A stretch of 50,600 nucleotides of DNA, taken from assembly GCF_017052465.1 (NCBI RefSeq), contig NZ_JAFHKT010000106.1:1-50600 (forward strand), given 5' to 3'. The DNA is from Arthrobacter pascens (GTDB lineage Bacteria > Actinomycetota > Actinomycetes > Actinomycetales > Micrococcaceae). Within the stretch, counting starts at the first letter, position 1; the number at the start of each line of letters is the position of its first letter. Shown here piece after piece: positions 7,342-14,052 of the stretch. The notes under the pieces were generated by a model. The model was not told the DNA's origin and ran no database searches. It saw nothing but the letters and a program-made list of their open reading frames with translations. A program made the position numbers and the translations under genes.

Positions 7342-8447
7342 AGTCCGGCCCCCTTGCCGCGGCGGACCAGCCACACGAAGACCGGGGCGCCCACGAGGGC
7401 CGTCATGATGCCTGCGGGAACCTCGCCCGGGAGCAGCACCACACGCCCGATGACATCGGACACAAGCAGCAGGGCCGGGGCGAGCACCAGGGAGAAAGGA
7501 AGGATCCAGCGGTAGTCCGGCCCGGTCAGCAAACGGACCGCGTGCGGAATGACGAGCCCGACGAACGCGATCGGACCGGCGAGTGCTGTGGCGGATCCGC
7601 AGAGCAGCACGATGCCCAGCGCCGTCACCGAACGTGACAGGCCCACCCGCTGGCCGAGTCCCCGGGCAAGGTCGTCGCCGAGGGCCAGGCTGTTCAGGAT
7701 GCGCCCGGTGCAGAGCACGATCAGCGCCCCCGCGGCGAGGAACGGCAGGCCGGGGAGGATCACGGACCAGTCGCGCCCGGCGATCCCGCCCACCTGCCAG
7801 AACCGGAAGCGGTCCAGGGTGTCCTGGCTGGATACCAGGATGACGTTCATCAGCGAGTACAGGCCCGCGCTCAGGGCGGCGCCCGCCAGGGCGAGCTTGA
7901 CCGGCGTCGCACCGTCCCTGCCCATGGACGCAATCAGGTACACCACGACGGCGGCGGCCGCGGCGCCGCCGAATGCGAACCAGATGTACCCGCTCAGGGA
8001 GGAGACGCCGAAGAGGTAGATTCCCGTGACCACGGCCAGGGCGGCGCCGGCGTTCACGCCGATGATGCCGGGATCAGCCAGCGGGTTGCGGGTCACACCC
8101 TGCATGGCGGCGCCCGCCATGCCCAGCGCCCCGCCGGCCAGCAGACCCATGACGGTGCGCGGGATGCGGGCGTGGATAACGGCGTGATCGCCGTCGGCCG
8201 GATCGAACTGCGTGAGCGCCTGCCAGACCGTGGCCAGGGAAAGGCCCCGCGCGCCCACGGCCAGCGACACGGCACAGGCAAGGACAAGTACGACGACGGC
8301 GGCGGCCAGCCAGGCGATCCGCCCGGCCGGCGCGCTCCCCCGCCACGGAGCGCGAACGGGCACTTGTGGCCCTTCCGTCTCGGCCGCAGGGGCCCCAAGT
8401 GTCCGTTCGCGCTGGGCGGGGGGCACCGTCGTCGTACGTGGTGTCAT
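7338..8447 (-). CDS. FecCD-family iron-siderophore permease
   Basis: The second permease subunit, 369 residues, with FecCD marks such as RIPRTVMGLLAGGALGMAGAAMQGVTRNPLADPGIIGVNAGA and PIAFVGLVIPHAVRLL, and about nine membrane helices. It starts six bases after the substrate-binding protein stop and overlaps the second permease gene by four bases. The first 40 residues contain a repeat-derived QRERTLGAP segment from the element at 8352-8415, similar to that of its partner; the conserved domain begins only afterwards. Confidence 0.93.
   Translation of the reverse strand: MTPRTTTVPPAQRERTLGAPAAETEGPQVPVRAPWRGSAPAGRIAWLAAAVVVLVLACAVSLAVGARGLSLATVWQALTQFDPADGDHAVIHARIPRTVMGLLAGGALGMAGAAMQGVTRNPLADPGIIGVNAGAALAVVTGIYLFGVSSLSGYIWFAFGGAAAAAVVVYLIASMGRDGATPVKLALAGAALSAGLYSLMNVILVSSQDTLDRFRFWQVGGIAGRDWSVILPGLPFLAAGALIVLCTGRILNSLALGDDLARGLGQRVGLSRSVTALGIVLLCGSATALAGPIAFVGLVIPHAVRLLTGPDYRWILPFSLVLAPALLLVSDVIGRVVLLPGEVPAGIMTALVGAPVFVWLVRRGKGAGL
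8352..8415. repeat. Palindromic repeat embedded in permease coding sequence
   Basis: Arms 8352-8372 (GCGAACGGGCACTTGTGGCCC is the pattern, 21 bases, described by its ends GCGAACGGG and TGGCCC) and 8390-8410 pair with two mismatches. The right arm plus GCTGG repeats the CCGTTCGCGCTGG motif found at 7270 and 7303. It is read in frame near the start of the first permease. Confidence 0.88.
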
Positions 8448-8453
8448 GGCTGG

Positions 8454-9563
8454 TTACTGGACCGCGTCGGCAGCTTTGCCCAGCTGCGGGAGGAACGTGT
8501 CCAGCGACCACGGCAGGCTCAGCGGGGAGGCGGCCGAGATCGAGAGGGTCAGCGTGTTGTCCGAATCGGCTACGAGGGCCCCGTCCTTGATGGCAGGGAT
8601 CTGGCCGAGCAGCGGGTCCTTCTTGATGGCGTCGGTGGTTTTGGCATCCGGGACCCAGGTCACGAAGATGTCGGAATCCAGCTCGTTGGCCTTCTCAGCC
8701 GACCACTCCAGGAAGAACTCCTTGGAACCCTTTGACTTCTCCTCCACAACCGGCGCCAGCTGCATGCCAATGGAGGACAGGAACCGCGGGCGGTTGTCGT
8801 TGGCGGTGTAGACGTTGACGCCGTCGCCCTTTGCGGGCTCCAGGTTGCCGTAGATAAAGGTCTTGCCCGCGAGCTGCGGGTACTTGGCAGCCTTCTCCTT
8901 GATGGTGGCCTCGGTGTCGGAGATCAGCTTCGCTGCCTCGGCTTCCTTGCCGAGTGCCTTGCCGATGATGCTGGTGGAGTCCTGCCAGGAGGTGCCATAG
9001 GCGACATCGGGGTGGGCCACGACGGGGGCGATCTCGCTGAGCTTCTTGTAGTCCTCTGCGGTCAGGCCTGAGTAGGCACCGAGAATGACATCGGGGTTGA
9101 GCTTGGCGATCTCCGTGAAGTTGATGCCGTCCGCCTCGGAGTACTGGGCGGGGGCCTTGTCTGAGCCGAAGCCGGCGCCGAGCTTCTCGAGAGCGGCGTC
9201 CTTCCAGGGAGTGGAGCCCTTGTCGTTGCCGCCCCACTCGTTCTTCGGGATACCGACGGGGACCACGTCCAGGGCAATGGCCACATCGTCATTGACCCAG
9301 GACACGGTGGCGACGCGCTTGGGCTGCTCCTTGATGGTGGTCTCACCGAAGGCGTGCTTGATGGTGACCGGGAACTGCGTGCTGGAGGACTCGGCGGCGG
9401 ACGAGGCCGAGGTTGAAGCGGCCGGGCCGGTGGAGCAGCCGGTCAGCGCAAGGGCTGCGGCAGCCGCCACTGCGGTTGCCTTGCCGGCGGTCTTGAGCAG
9501 GGCGCGGCGGGTGGTTCCTGCGCCGGGCAGACGGCCGGAGCCGGAGAAGAGGGGGGAAGTCAC
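8454..9563 (-). CDS. Iron-siderophore ABC transporter substrate-binding lipoprotein
   Basis: The 369-residue receptor binds ferric siderophore outside the membrane and passes it to the two permeases. The N-terminus has a twin arginine (TRRALLK, Arg19-Arg20), a hydrophobic stretch and a lipobox ending at Cys43 (LALTGC), so it is a lipoprotein and may use the Tat route. The body shows FepB/FecB features (PKRVATVSWVNDDVAIAL, LNPDVILGAYSGLTAEDYKKLSEIAPVV). The GTG start at 9563 has GGAG five bases upstream. It is the first gene of the operon, with an IdeR-like box 33-51 bases before it. Confidence 0.94.
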   Translation of the reverse strand: MTSPLFSGSGRLPGAGTTRRALLKTAGKATAVAAAAALALTGCSTGPAASTSASSAAESSSTQFPVTIKHAFGETTIKEQPKRVATVSWVNDDVAIALDVVPVGIPKNEWGGNDKGSTPWKDAALEKLGAGFGSDKAPAQYSEADGINFTEIAKLNPDVILGAYSGLTAEDYKKLSEIAPVVAHPDVAYGTSWQDSTSIIGKALGKEAEAAKLISDTEATIKEKAAKYPQLAGKTFIYGNLEPAKGDGVNVYTANDNRPRFLSSIGMQLAPVVEEKSKGSKEFFLEWSAEKANELDSDIFVTWVPDAKTTDAIKKDPLLGQIPAIKDGALVADSDNTLTLSISAASPLSLPWSLDTFLPQLGKAADAVQ

Positions 9564-9595
9564 GGAACTCCTTAGATCAATGAAGCGAACGTGAG

Positions 9596-9614
9596 TAAGG
9601 CTAGCCTATCCTCG
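9596..9614 (-). promoter_or_regulatory. IdeR/DtxR-type iron box
   Basis: TAAGGCTAGCCTATCCTCG matches the 19-base actinobacterial iron box TTAGGTTAGCCTAACCTAA at 14 positions, including the whole TAGCCTA core. It lies just upstream of the siderophore receptor gene. Iron-loaded IdeR would block transcription of the five-gene operon here; this is inferred from the match and the context. Confidence 0.8.
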
Positions 9615-9693
9615 CTCCAATTAAGAAAGCTTCGTGTCACGTAATTACCTGCGTGACGCAAACGCAGGGGGTCCGCTTCCGCCCGTTAGCCCG

Positions 9694-10452
9694 TCACAGT
9701 TTGAGGGTGCCCCGGACGATGCTCACGCTCGAATGCGCGGGATCGCCGTCGAGGGGTTCGTCGGACACGTCCACGATGGGATAAGCGGACAGATCCAGCC
9801 CGGCCGGAACCTCAAAACGTCCCGAGGATGAGTTCATGATGCCCAGGCTGACAAGCCGGGAGAGGTCCGGGGCAATCAGCCACACTTCCTGGTAGCCCTT
9901 TGCCTCGGTCTTGTTGAGTTCCACCTCGATAGTGCGCGAGCCGTCCCTTGATTCGGTGACCTTGGCGGATCCTGTGGCCGAGTACTGAGCCAGCGGTGCG
10001 AGTTCAGCCTCGGCCAGCGGAGGAGCCGGCCGGCCAACAGACAAGGCGATTCCGGCGGCGACCACGAGTGCGGCGGCGGCTGCAAGCCAGACCATGGGCC
10101 GACGGAGCCACGTCACGTTGCTCGAACGTGTCCGGGACGGGACAGGGGCAGCAGGCTTCGCGGTCTCGGCGGGCTCGGCAGTCCCGGTTACGGCGGGAGC
10201 TGACGTCAACGGATCTCGCGCCACTGCCTCGGAAAGGCCCAGTTCGCGGTGGATGGCTGTCCAGACGTTCGCGCCAGGCGGTTCCAGCACGCTGCTGTCC
10301 GGCGTAGTCCTGACGGCGCTGACCGCCCGGCGAAGGGCCGCGTATTCCGCTGCGCATTCGGGGCAGGAACGGAGGTGTTCCATGGTCTGTTCGTCGCCCA
10401 GGGGCTCGTTCAGGGCGAGCAGGCTCAGAATTTCCGGGTCAGGATGCTGCAT
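9694..10452 (-). CDS. RskA-like anti-sigma factor
   Basis: A 252-residue single-pass membrane protein that should hold the adjacent sigma factor inactive. The N-terminal cytosolic part has a zinc-binding anti-sigma motif (His26, Cys30, Cys33 in HLRSCPEC), followed by an alanine/proline linker, one membrane helix at about 120-142, and an extracytoplasmic RskA-type domain (EVWLIAPDLSRLVSLGIMNSS). It overlaps the end of the sigma factor gene by 14 bases, so both are made together. Release would need regulated proteolysis as known for RskA; no protease gene is next to it. Confidence 0.9.
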   Translation of the reverse strand: MQHPDPEILSLLALNEPLGDEQTMEHLRSCPECAAEYAALRRAVSAVRTTPDSSVLEPPGANVWTAIHRELGLSEAVARDPLTSAPAVTGTAEPAETAKPAAPVPSRTRSSNVTWLRRPMVWLAAAAALVVAAGIALSVGRPAPPLAEAELAPLAQYSATGSAKVTESRDGSRTIEVELNKTEAKGYQEVWLIAPDLSRLVSLGIMNSSSGRFEVPAGLDLSAYPIVDVSDEPLDGDPAHSSVSIVRGTLKL

Positions 10453-11140
10453 GGTCTACCTCCAATCTGCTTCTCAGGTGGGACAGGCTTCGACGAATGT
10501 GGCTCTTGACGGTACCAAGAGGCAGGTTCAGTTTTTGCGAAATCTGGTGGTGGGTCAGGTCCTCATAGAAGGCGAGCCTCATGATGGACCCCTGCGGCTC
10601 CCCCAGCCGCTCAAGCTCGCCGTCGAGCAGCAGCCGGTCCGCCAAGACTTCGGCCTGACCCGCGCCCGTATCCTGCTCACCGTCCGGCCGGACCTCGGCG
10701 GCGGCCATGACTTTGCGGGTTTCTCTGGCGGAGGCCGCCAGCGCGTCGGTGATGGCGTTCCTGGTTATTCCCACAATCCACGCCGGCAGCCTTGCCTTGT
10801 GCGGATCGAAGGTGGACCGTGACCGCCAGACACGGATAAACACTTCCTGGGTAACGTCGTCTGCCGCGGCGCGGTCCCGCAGGGAGCGGAGCGCAAGAGT
10901 GTGCACCAGAGGCGAAAACTGCCGGTAGGCCTCAGCCAGGGCCTTTTCATTTCCGGCGGCGAAGGATTCATTGAGCGCCGCGTCCCAGACAGGCGGTGCG
11001 GCCTCCGCTCTGCGGGGAGAAGGGGCTCCGGGGCCCTCTTCAGCTGGTTGCGCAGCTCCCGCGGAAGACGGGTCAGGAAGTGCCAAATTGGACTCCTTCC
11101 CGCCCTCGTCGGCAAGGATGAAAGCTACGTTGCGGCTCAC
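10439..11140 (-). CDS. sigK: ECF sigma factor, SigK-like
   Basis: The 233-residue product has sigma region 2 (FSPLVHTLALRSLRDRAAADDVTQEVFIRVW) and region 4 (LAFYEDLTHHQISQKLNLPLGTVKSHIRRSL), with a poorly conserved N-terminal 45 residues. It directs RNA polymerase to a small set of promoters. The GTG at 11140 overlaps the sortase stop by four bases (GTGA), which supports it over a start 57 bases upstream. The RskA-like partner gene overlaps its 3' end. The assignment to SigK rests on the RskA-type partner and overall sequence. Confidence 0.9.
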   Translation of the reverse strand: MSRNVAFILADEGGKESNLALPDPSSAGAAQPAEEGPGAPSPRRAEAAPPVWDAALNESFAAGNEKALAEAYRQFSPLVHTLALRSLRDRAAADDVTQEVFIRVWRSRSTFDPHKARLPAWIVGITRNAITDALAASARETRKVMAAAEVRPDGEQDTGAGQAEVLADRLLLDGELERLGEPQGSIMRLAFYEDLTHHQISQKLNLPLGTVKSHIRRSLSHLRSRLEVDHAAS

Positions 11141-11910
11141 GCAAGTACCGCTGTGACTATCACATTGTCGCTGTAGTCGAGTTTCTCGTCCAGCCATCGG
11201 CCGCCGCAGGTGACCAGCTTTAGCTCGTGCGGACCGTCACGCCGGAACAGGGCAGCACCATCGAATTTGTCCTTGGCCATCAGGTCCACCGAGACAACCC
11301 GGAAGTGAAGCGGCGGGGCGCCCTCGCGTCCCACAGTGATCCGGGTACCCGCGGAAAGAGACTTCAGCTGCGAAAAAGGGGCCAGATCGGATGTTGTGTC
11401 CACGTGTGCCGCCACTACCGCTGTTCCTGCCGTGGCGCCGGGGGCCGCTCCGTGGCGGTACCAGCCCGCCTCATCGAAGGCTTCCGGGATCTCCATGGCG
11501 CCGTTCGGCGTCACGCTCACTTCCACAATGTCCATGCTGATGGTTGTGCCTGCGACTCTCAGGAAGCGCGGGGCGGGGTCCGCCGGGACCGCTTTGGGCA
11601 GCGACGCCTGCCGAAGCGGAATCTCTGTCCTAGGCGGGGGAACGGGGGCGCTCGTGCGCGCAGGAGAAGGTGAAGCCAAGCGAGGTGCTGCTGCGTCGGC
11701 CTTAGCGGCTTGCGTGGTTCCCGTGGCAAGCGTCGATGCCGGCACGGCTGGGGTTTCCGGCACTGCGGAGGATGACGCGCAGCCCGCCAGGAAAGAGGCT
11801 CCCATAAGGAGGGCGACTGCGGCAGTCAGTGCCCGCAGTCCGGCACTTCCCAGACGTGGCGGAAGCACCAGGGGCTCCCGGGGCCCGTTCGCCGTCGTCG
11901 CGCTTTTCAT
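11137..11910 (-). CDS. Class F sortase, lipoprotein form
   Basis: A 257-residue transpeptidase candidate. The N-terminus has a membrane segment ending in a lipobox (FLAGC), then a long alanine/proline linker, then the sortase domain with catalytic His169 (AAHVDTT) and Cys235 (LKLVTCGG). Class F sortases attach surface proteins in actinobacteria. The gene is translationally coupled to sigK and lies downstream of a DUF4397 gene whose product has a C-terminal helix plus basic tail, so that product is a plausible substrate. No LPXTG protein is encoded nearby. Confidence 0.88.
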   Translation of the reverse strand: MKSATTANGPREPLVLPPRLGSAGLRALTAAVALLMGASFLAGCASSSAVPETPAVPASTLATGTTQAAKADAAAPRLASPSPARTSAPVPPPRTEIPLRQASLPKAVPADPAPRFLRVAGTTISMDIVEVSVTPNGAMEIPEAFDEAGWYRHGAAPGATAGTAVVAAHVDTTSDLAPFSQLKSLSAGTRITVGREGAPPLHFRVVSVDLMAKDKFDGAALFRRDGPHELKLVTCGGRWLDEKLDYSDNVIVTAVLA

Positions 11911-11952
11911 GTCCCTCCGTCCGTGGTCAGGTTTCGGGTTTCGTTGAGGTGG

Positions 11953-12009
11953 GACAGGAAGGCCGGGCGCCCCGGCTTGAGGACGGCCGGCGCCCGGAGT
12001 CTTCCTGTC
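11953..12009 (-). terminator. Long hairpin after the DUF4397 gene
   Basis: GACAGGAA (11953-11960) pairs with TTCCTGTC (12002-12009), enclosing GC-rich complementary segments (GCCGGGCGCC and GGCGCCCGG). It starts 14 bases beyond the DUF4397 stop. The lack of a T-run suggests partial termination or mRNA protection between this gene and the sortase. Confidence 0.55.
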
Positions 12010-12023
12010 CGTTGAGACGGGAG

Positions 12024-12848
12024 TTACTTGGCCCTGCGGAACGCCACCTTGCGGGGGGCAGCAATGCCGCCCAGAAGGAGTGCCAGGCCGGCGGCACCGA
12101 AGCCGATGGTGGCTGCGGCCTGGCCTGTGCCGTCGTCAGCGGCGCCCGAGCGTCCGCCCGGAACAGAACCCGGAGCTGAATGCAGGCCGTCAATGGTCTG
12201 CACAGCGAGCTGCAGGTTCTTGTCCGCCAGGCTGCCCCAGGCGTAGACGATGGTGTGGGTGCCTTCCTTGACGGTGACATCGGCCGGGCCGATCACAGGC
12301 TGGGTTGTTCCGGCTGCTGCCACGGCGGCCGGGACGGTGCCGGGATCCAGGGTGAGGGTCTTCTCCTTGGGGTTCGAGAGGTTGGAGATCACGGCCGAGC
12401 CGCCGGCCAGGACGTCCACGGCGGGCGCTGCAGCCGTGTGACGGACAGTCAGTTTGCCCTTGCCTGCTGCTATCTGGGAGACATCATTGGTGAAGAGATT
12501 GGCAGTAGGTTTGCCGTCCGCTCCAAGGTTGGCCACCGCGGTGTAGTTTCCTCTAGCGGCCAGCTTGACCGTGACCGGCCCGATCACGGGGGCCGAGGCA
12601 TCTGCGGCGTCAGCCGCAGTGATGGCGATGTCATAGCTGCCAGCCGGAAGAGCCAGCGGGCCGGCCAGGGTGCTGGGCGCGAAATCGTCCAGGGTGCGCT
12701 CGCCATTGACCCAGACGTCAACCGTCAGGCCCGGAACTCCGTGCAGCACGGAAAGCTGGGCGTCCCCTTCAGCGGCGTGGGCAGGGCCGGCGAAAGCGAG
12801 CGCTGCGGCCATTGCCAGTGCGCCTGTTGCGAAAATGCTGGTGTGCAT
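12024..12848 (-). CDS. Secreted DUF4397 protein with C-terminal membrane anchor
   Basis: The 274-residue product has a signal peptide (MHTSIFATGALAMAAALAFAG, cleavage near AHAAEG), two DUF4397-type beta repeats (LSVLHGVPGLTVDVWVNGE, and LTVRHTAAAPAVDVLAGG), a Gly/Ser linker, a hydrophobic helix and a basic end (RKVAFRRAK). The ATG at 12848 has AAGGAG upstream; an in-frame TTG five codons earlier lies over that site. The tail looks like a sortase sorting signal but no LPXTG is visible. It heads the sortase-sigK-rskA locus and is a probable target of that sigma factor. Confidence 0.88.
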   Translation of the reverse strand: MHTSIFATGALAMAAALAFAGPAHAAEGDAQLSVLHGVPGLTVDVWVNGERTLDDFAPSTLAGPLALPAGSYDIAITAADAADASAPVIGPVTVKLAARGNYTAVANLGADGKPTANLFTNDVSQIAAGKGKLTVRHTAAAPAVDVLAGGSAVISNLSNPKEKTLTLDPGTVPAAVAAAGTTQPVIGPADVTVKEGTHTIVYAWGSLADKNLQLAVQTIDGLHSAPGSVPGGRSGAADDGTGQAAATIGFGAAGLALLLGGIAAPRKVAFRRAK

Positions 12849-12900
12849 GGTCTTCTCCTTCAAAGGCCCGCGGTGCGGGCGAGTTTTGCTTACACCCCTA

Positions 12901-12928
12901 CTACCGGCGACGAGGCATGCATGGATGC
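12901..12928 (-). promoter_or_regulatory. Possible SigK-type promoter of the DUF4397 gene
   Basis: On the minus strand GCATCC (12928-12923) is followed after 15 bases by CCGGTA, loosely like the mycobacterial SigK elements CCATCC and CCGAAT. It lies 55-80 bases before the DUF4397 start. The match is partial and the region also contains overlapping ATGCAT palindromes. Confidence 0.3.
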
Positions 12929-12995
12929 ATTCGCATGAATAATTTTCGAAGAAGTCTGAGAAAGTCCGCAGCCGATTTGATCATCGGAACAAACA

Positions 12996-13031
12996 AAGGC
13001 CCTCGTTCAGAATCATCTGAACGAGGGCCTT
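12996..13031 (-). terminator. Rho-independent terminator of the lipoprotein gene
   Basis: Perfect 16-base arms (12996-13011 and 13016-13031, core GGCCCTCGTTCAGA) flank a 4-base loop, and the minus strand continues TTTGTTTGTT. It lies 26 bases beyond the stop of the gene at 13057-13830. Confidence 0.9.
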
Positions 13032-13056
13032 CAGCGGGCGGCAACCAGCGGACGAC

Positions 13057-13830
13057 TTACCGGTAGGAGATGCTCAGCAGCAACGCCTTCAGCGCCTGTC
13101 CCTCCGCACCCGCCAGCCAGGCTTTGGCAGCCGCATCGCTGGCGAAGGGCTTCTCGATGAACTGGACCTCCGCCACGAGCACATCCTTTCCGACGCGGAT
13201 GATGCCGTCCTGGGCCAGGTCGGCGCCCGACGGCGGCGCCCCGGCAGTCAGGTGCATGCGGTAGACCGAGTTGTTTTCCATCCGGTCCGCATAGAAGGAG
13301 TAGTGGGCGACGGGAGCCGGCTGCTTCTGCAGGCCCGGCACCGGCTGGGTTTCGAAGACGTCCCTGGTGACCGGGTGGGTCACGCCGTCGGCAATGTGCC
13401 CCGAGTAGATGGTGGCCTGCCTGTTGCCGTCGGCGTCGTAGACAGTCGCGGTGCCCGATACGGGGGGCGTGCTCGACCCGGTGAAGAGTTCCACCTTCCA
13501 GGTTGACGGGTATTTGAACGACACCTTGTCTCCCGGGAACGTAAAGGTGGCCAGGTCGGTGGAACCCGGCGCGGCAGTGCCGGCCCCGGCAGCACCCGAC
13601 GTTGTAGGACTGGGCGCGGCAGCCCCTGACGGCTCCGCGCTGGGCGAGGCGGGTGCAGGCGTGGCGGTTGCGGCAGCCGTGGCGGTCGTTGCCGGCGCCG
13701 TGGCACCCGCGGCCGCAGCGGACGGTGTCGCATTGTTGGACGCCGACTGGGCGACTGCCCCGCAGCCGGCCAGGCTGAGGGCGGCGGCGGCCAGGGCGGC
13801 CACGACGGTGGCGTGGTGAGCAGAACGCAT
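13057..13830 (-). CDS. Putative lipoprotein, function unknown
   Basis: A 257-residue protein starting MRSAHHATVVAALAAAALSLAGC, a clear lipoprotein signal. A long Ala/Thr/Pro/Ser linker (about residues 30-90) precedes a globular C-terminal domain of about 160 residues (FTFPGDKVSFKYPSTWKVELF, later VLVAEVQFIEKPF). The PSTW opening resembles PsbP/LpqN-like lipoprotein folds, which is only a suggestion. The start at 13830 is chosen for the signal peptide; the frame is open 41 codons further. It is followed by its own terminator, so it is probably a single-gene unit after jetC. Confidence 0.8.
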   Translation of the reverse strand: MRSAHHATVVAALAAAALSLAGCGAVAQSASNNATPSAAAAGATAPATTATAAATATPAPASPSAEPSGAAAPSPTTSGAAGAGTAAPGSTDLATFTFPGDKVSFKYPSTWKVELFTGSSTPPVSGTATVYDADGNRQATIYSGHIADGVTHPVTRDVFETQPVPGLQKQPAPVAHYSFYADRMENNSVYRMHLTAGAPPSGADLAQDGIIRVGKDVLVAEVQFIEKPFASDAAAKAWLAGAEGQALKALLLSISYR

Positions 13831-14030
13831 GATGGTGCCTTTCGTGAGGACGCCGTCAAGCTCGGCAGAGGGTGGCTCTGGCCCGCCGCGTGGGAGTGTT
13901 GATGACCCTGGAGGAGCTGTGGCGAAGTTTGGTGCCCACAGATTCGCACGCAAAAGTGGGCTCCCACTAGGGAACCGTCAATAAATCCATCGATTTGTTA
14001 TAAAGGCGCCGGCAAGGTCACGGGGGTGTG

Positions 14031-14052
14031 GAGCCGAAGCCAACCTCGGCTC
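14031..14052 (-). terminator. Short hairpin over the jetC stop
   Basis: GAGCCGA (14031-14037) pairs with TCGGCTC (14046-14052), which includes the jetC stop codon. There is no T-run, so it may be a weak terminator or 3' stabiliser. Nothing that resembles jetD follows it. Confidence 0.35.

Noticed and set aside
9636..9656. GTCACG/CGTGAC inverted repeat between rskA and the siderophore receptor gene
   Set aside because: The arms are only six bases, there is no T-run, and the position just upstream of the iron box does not single out a function.
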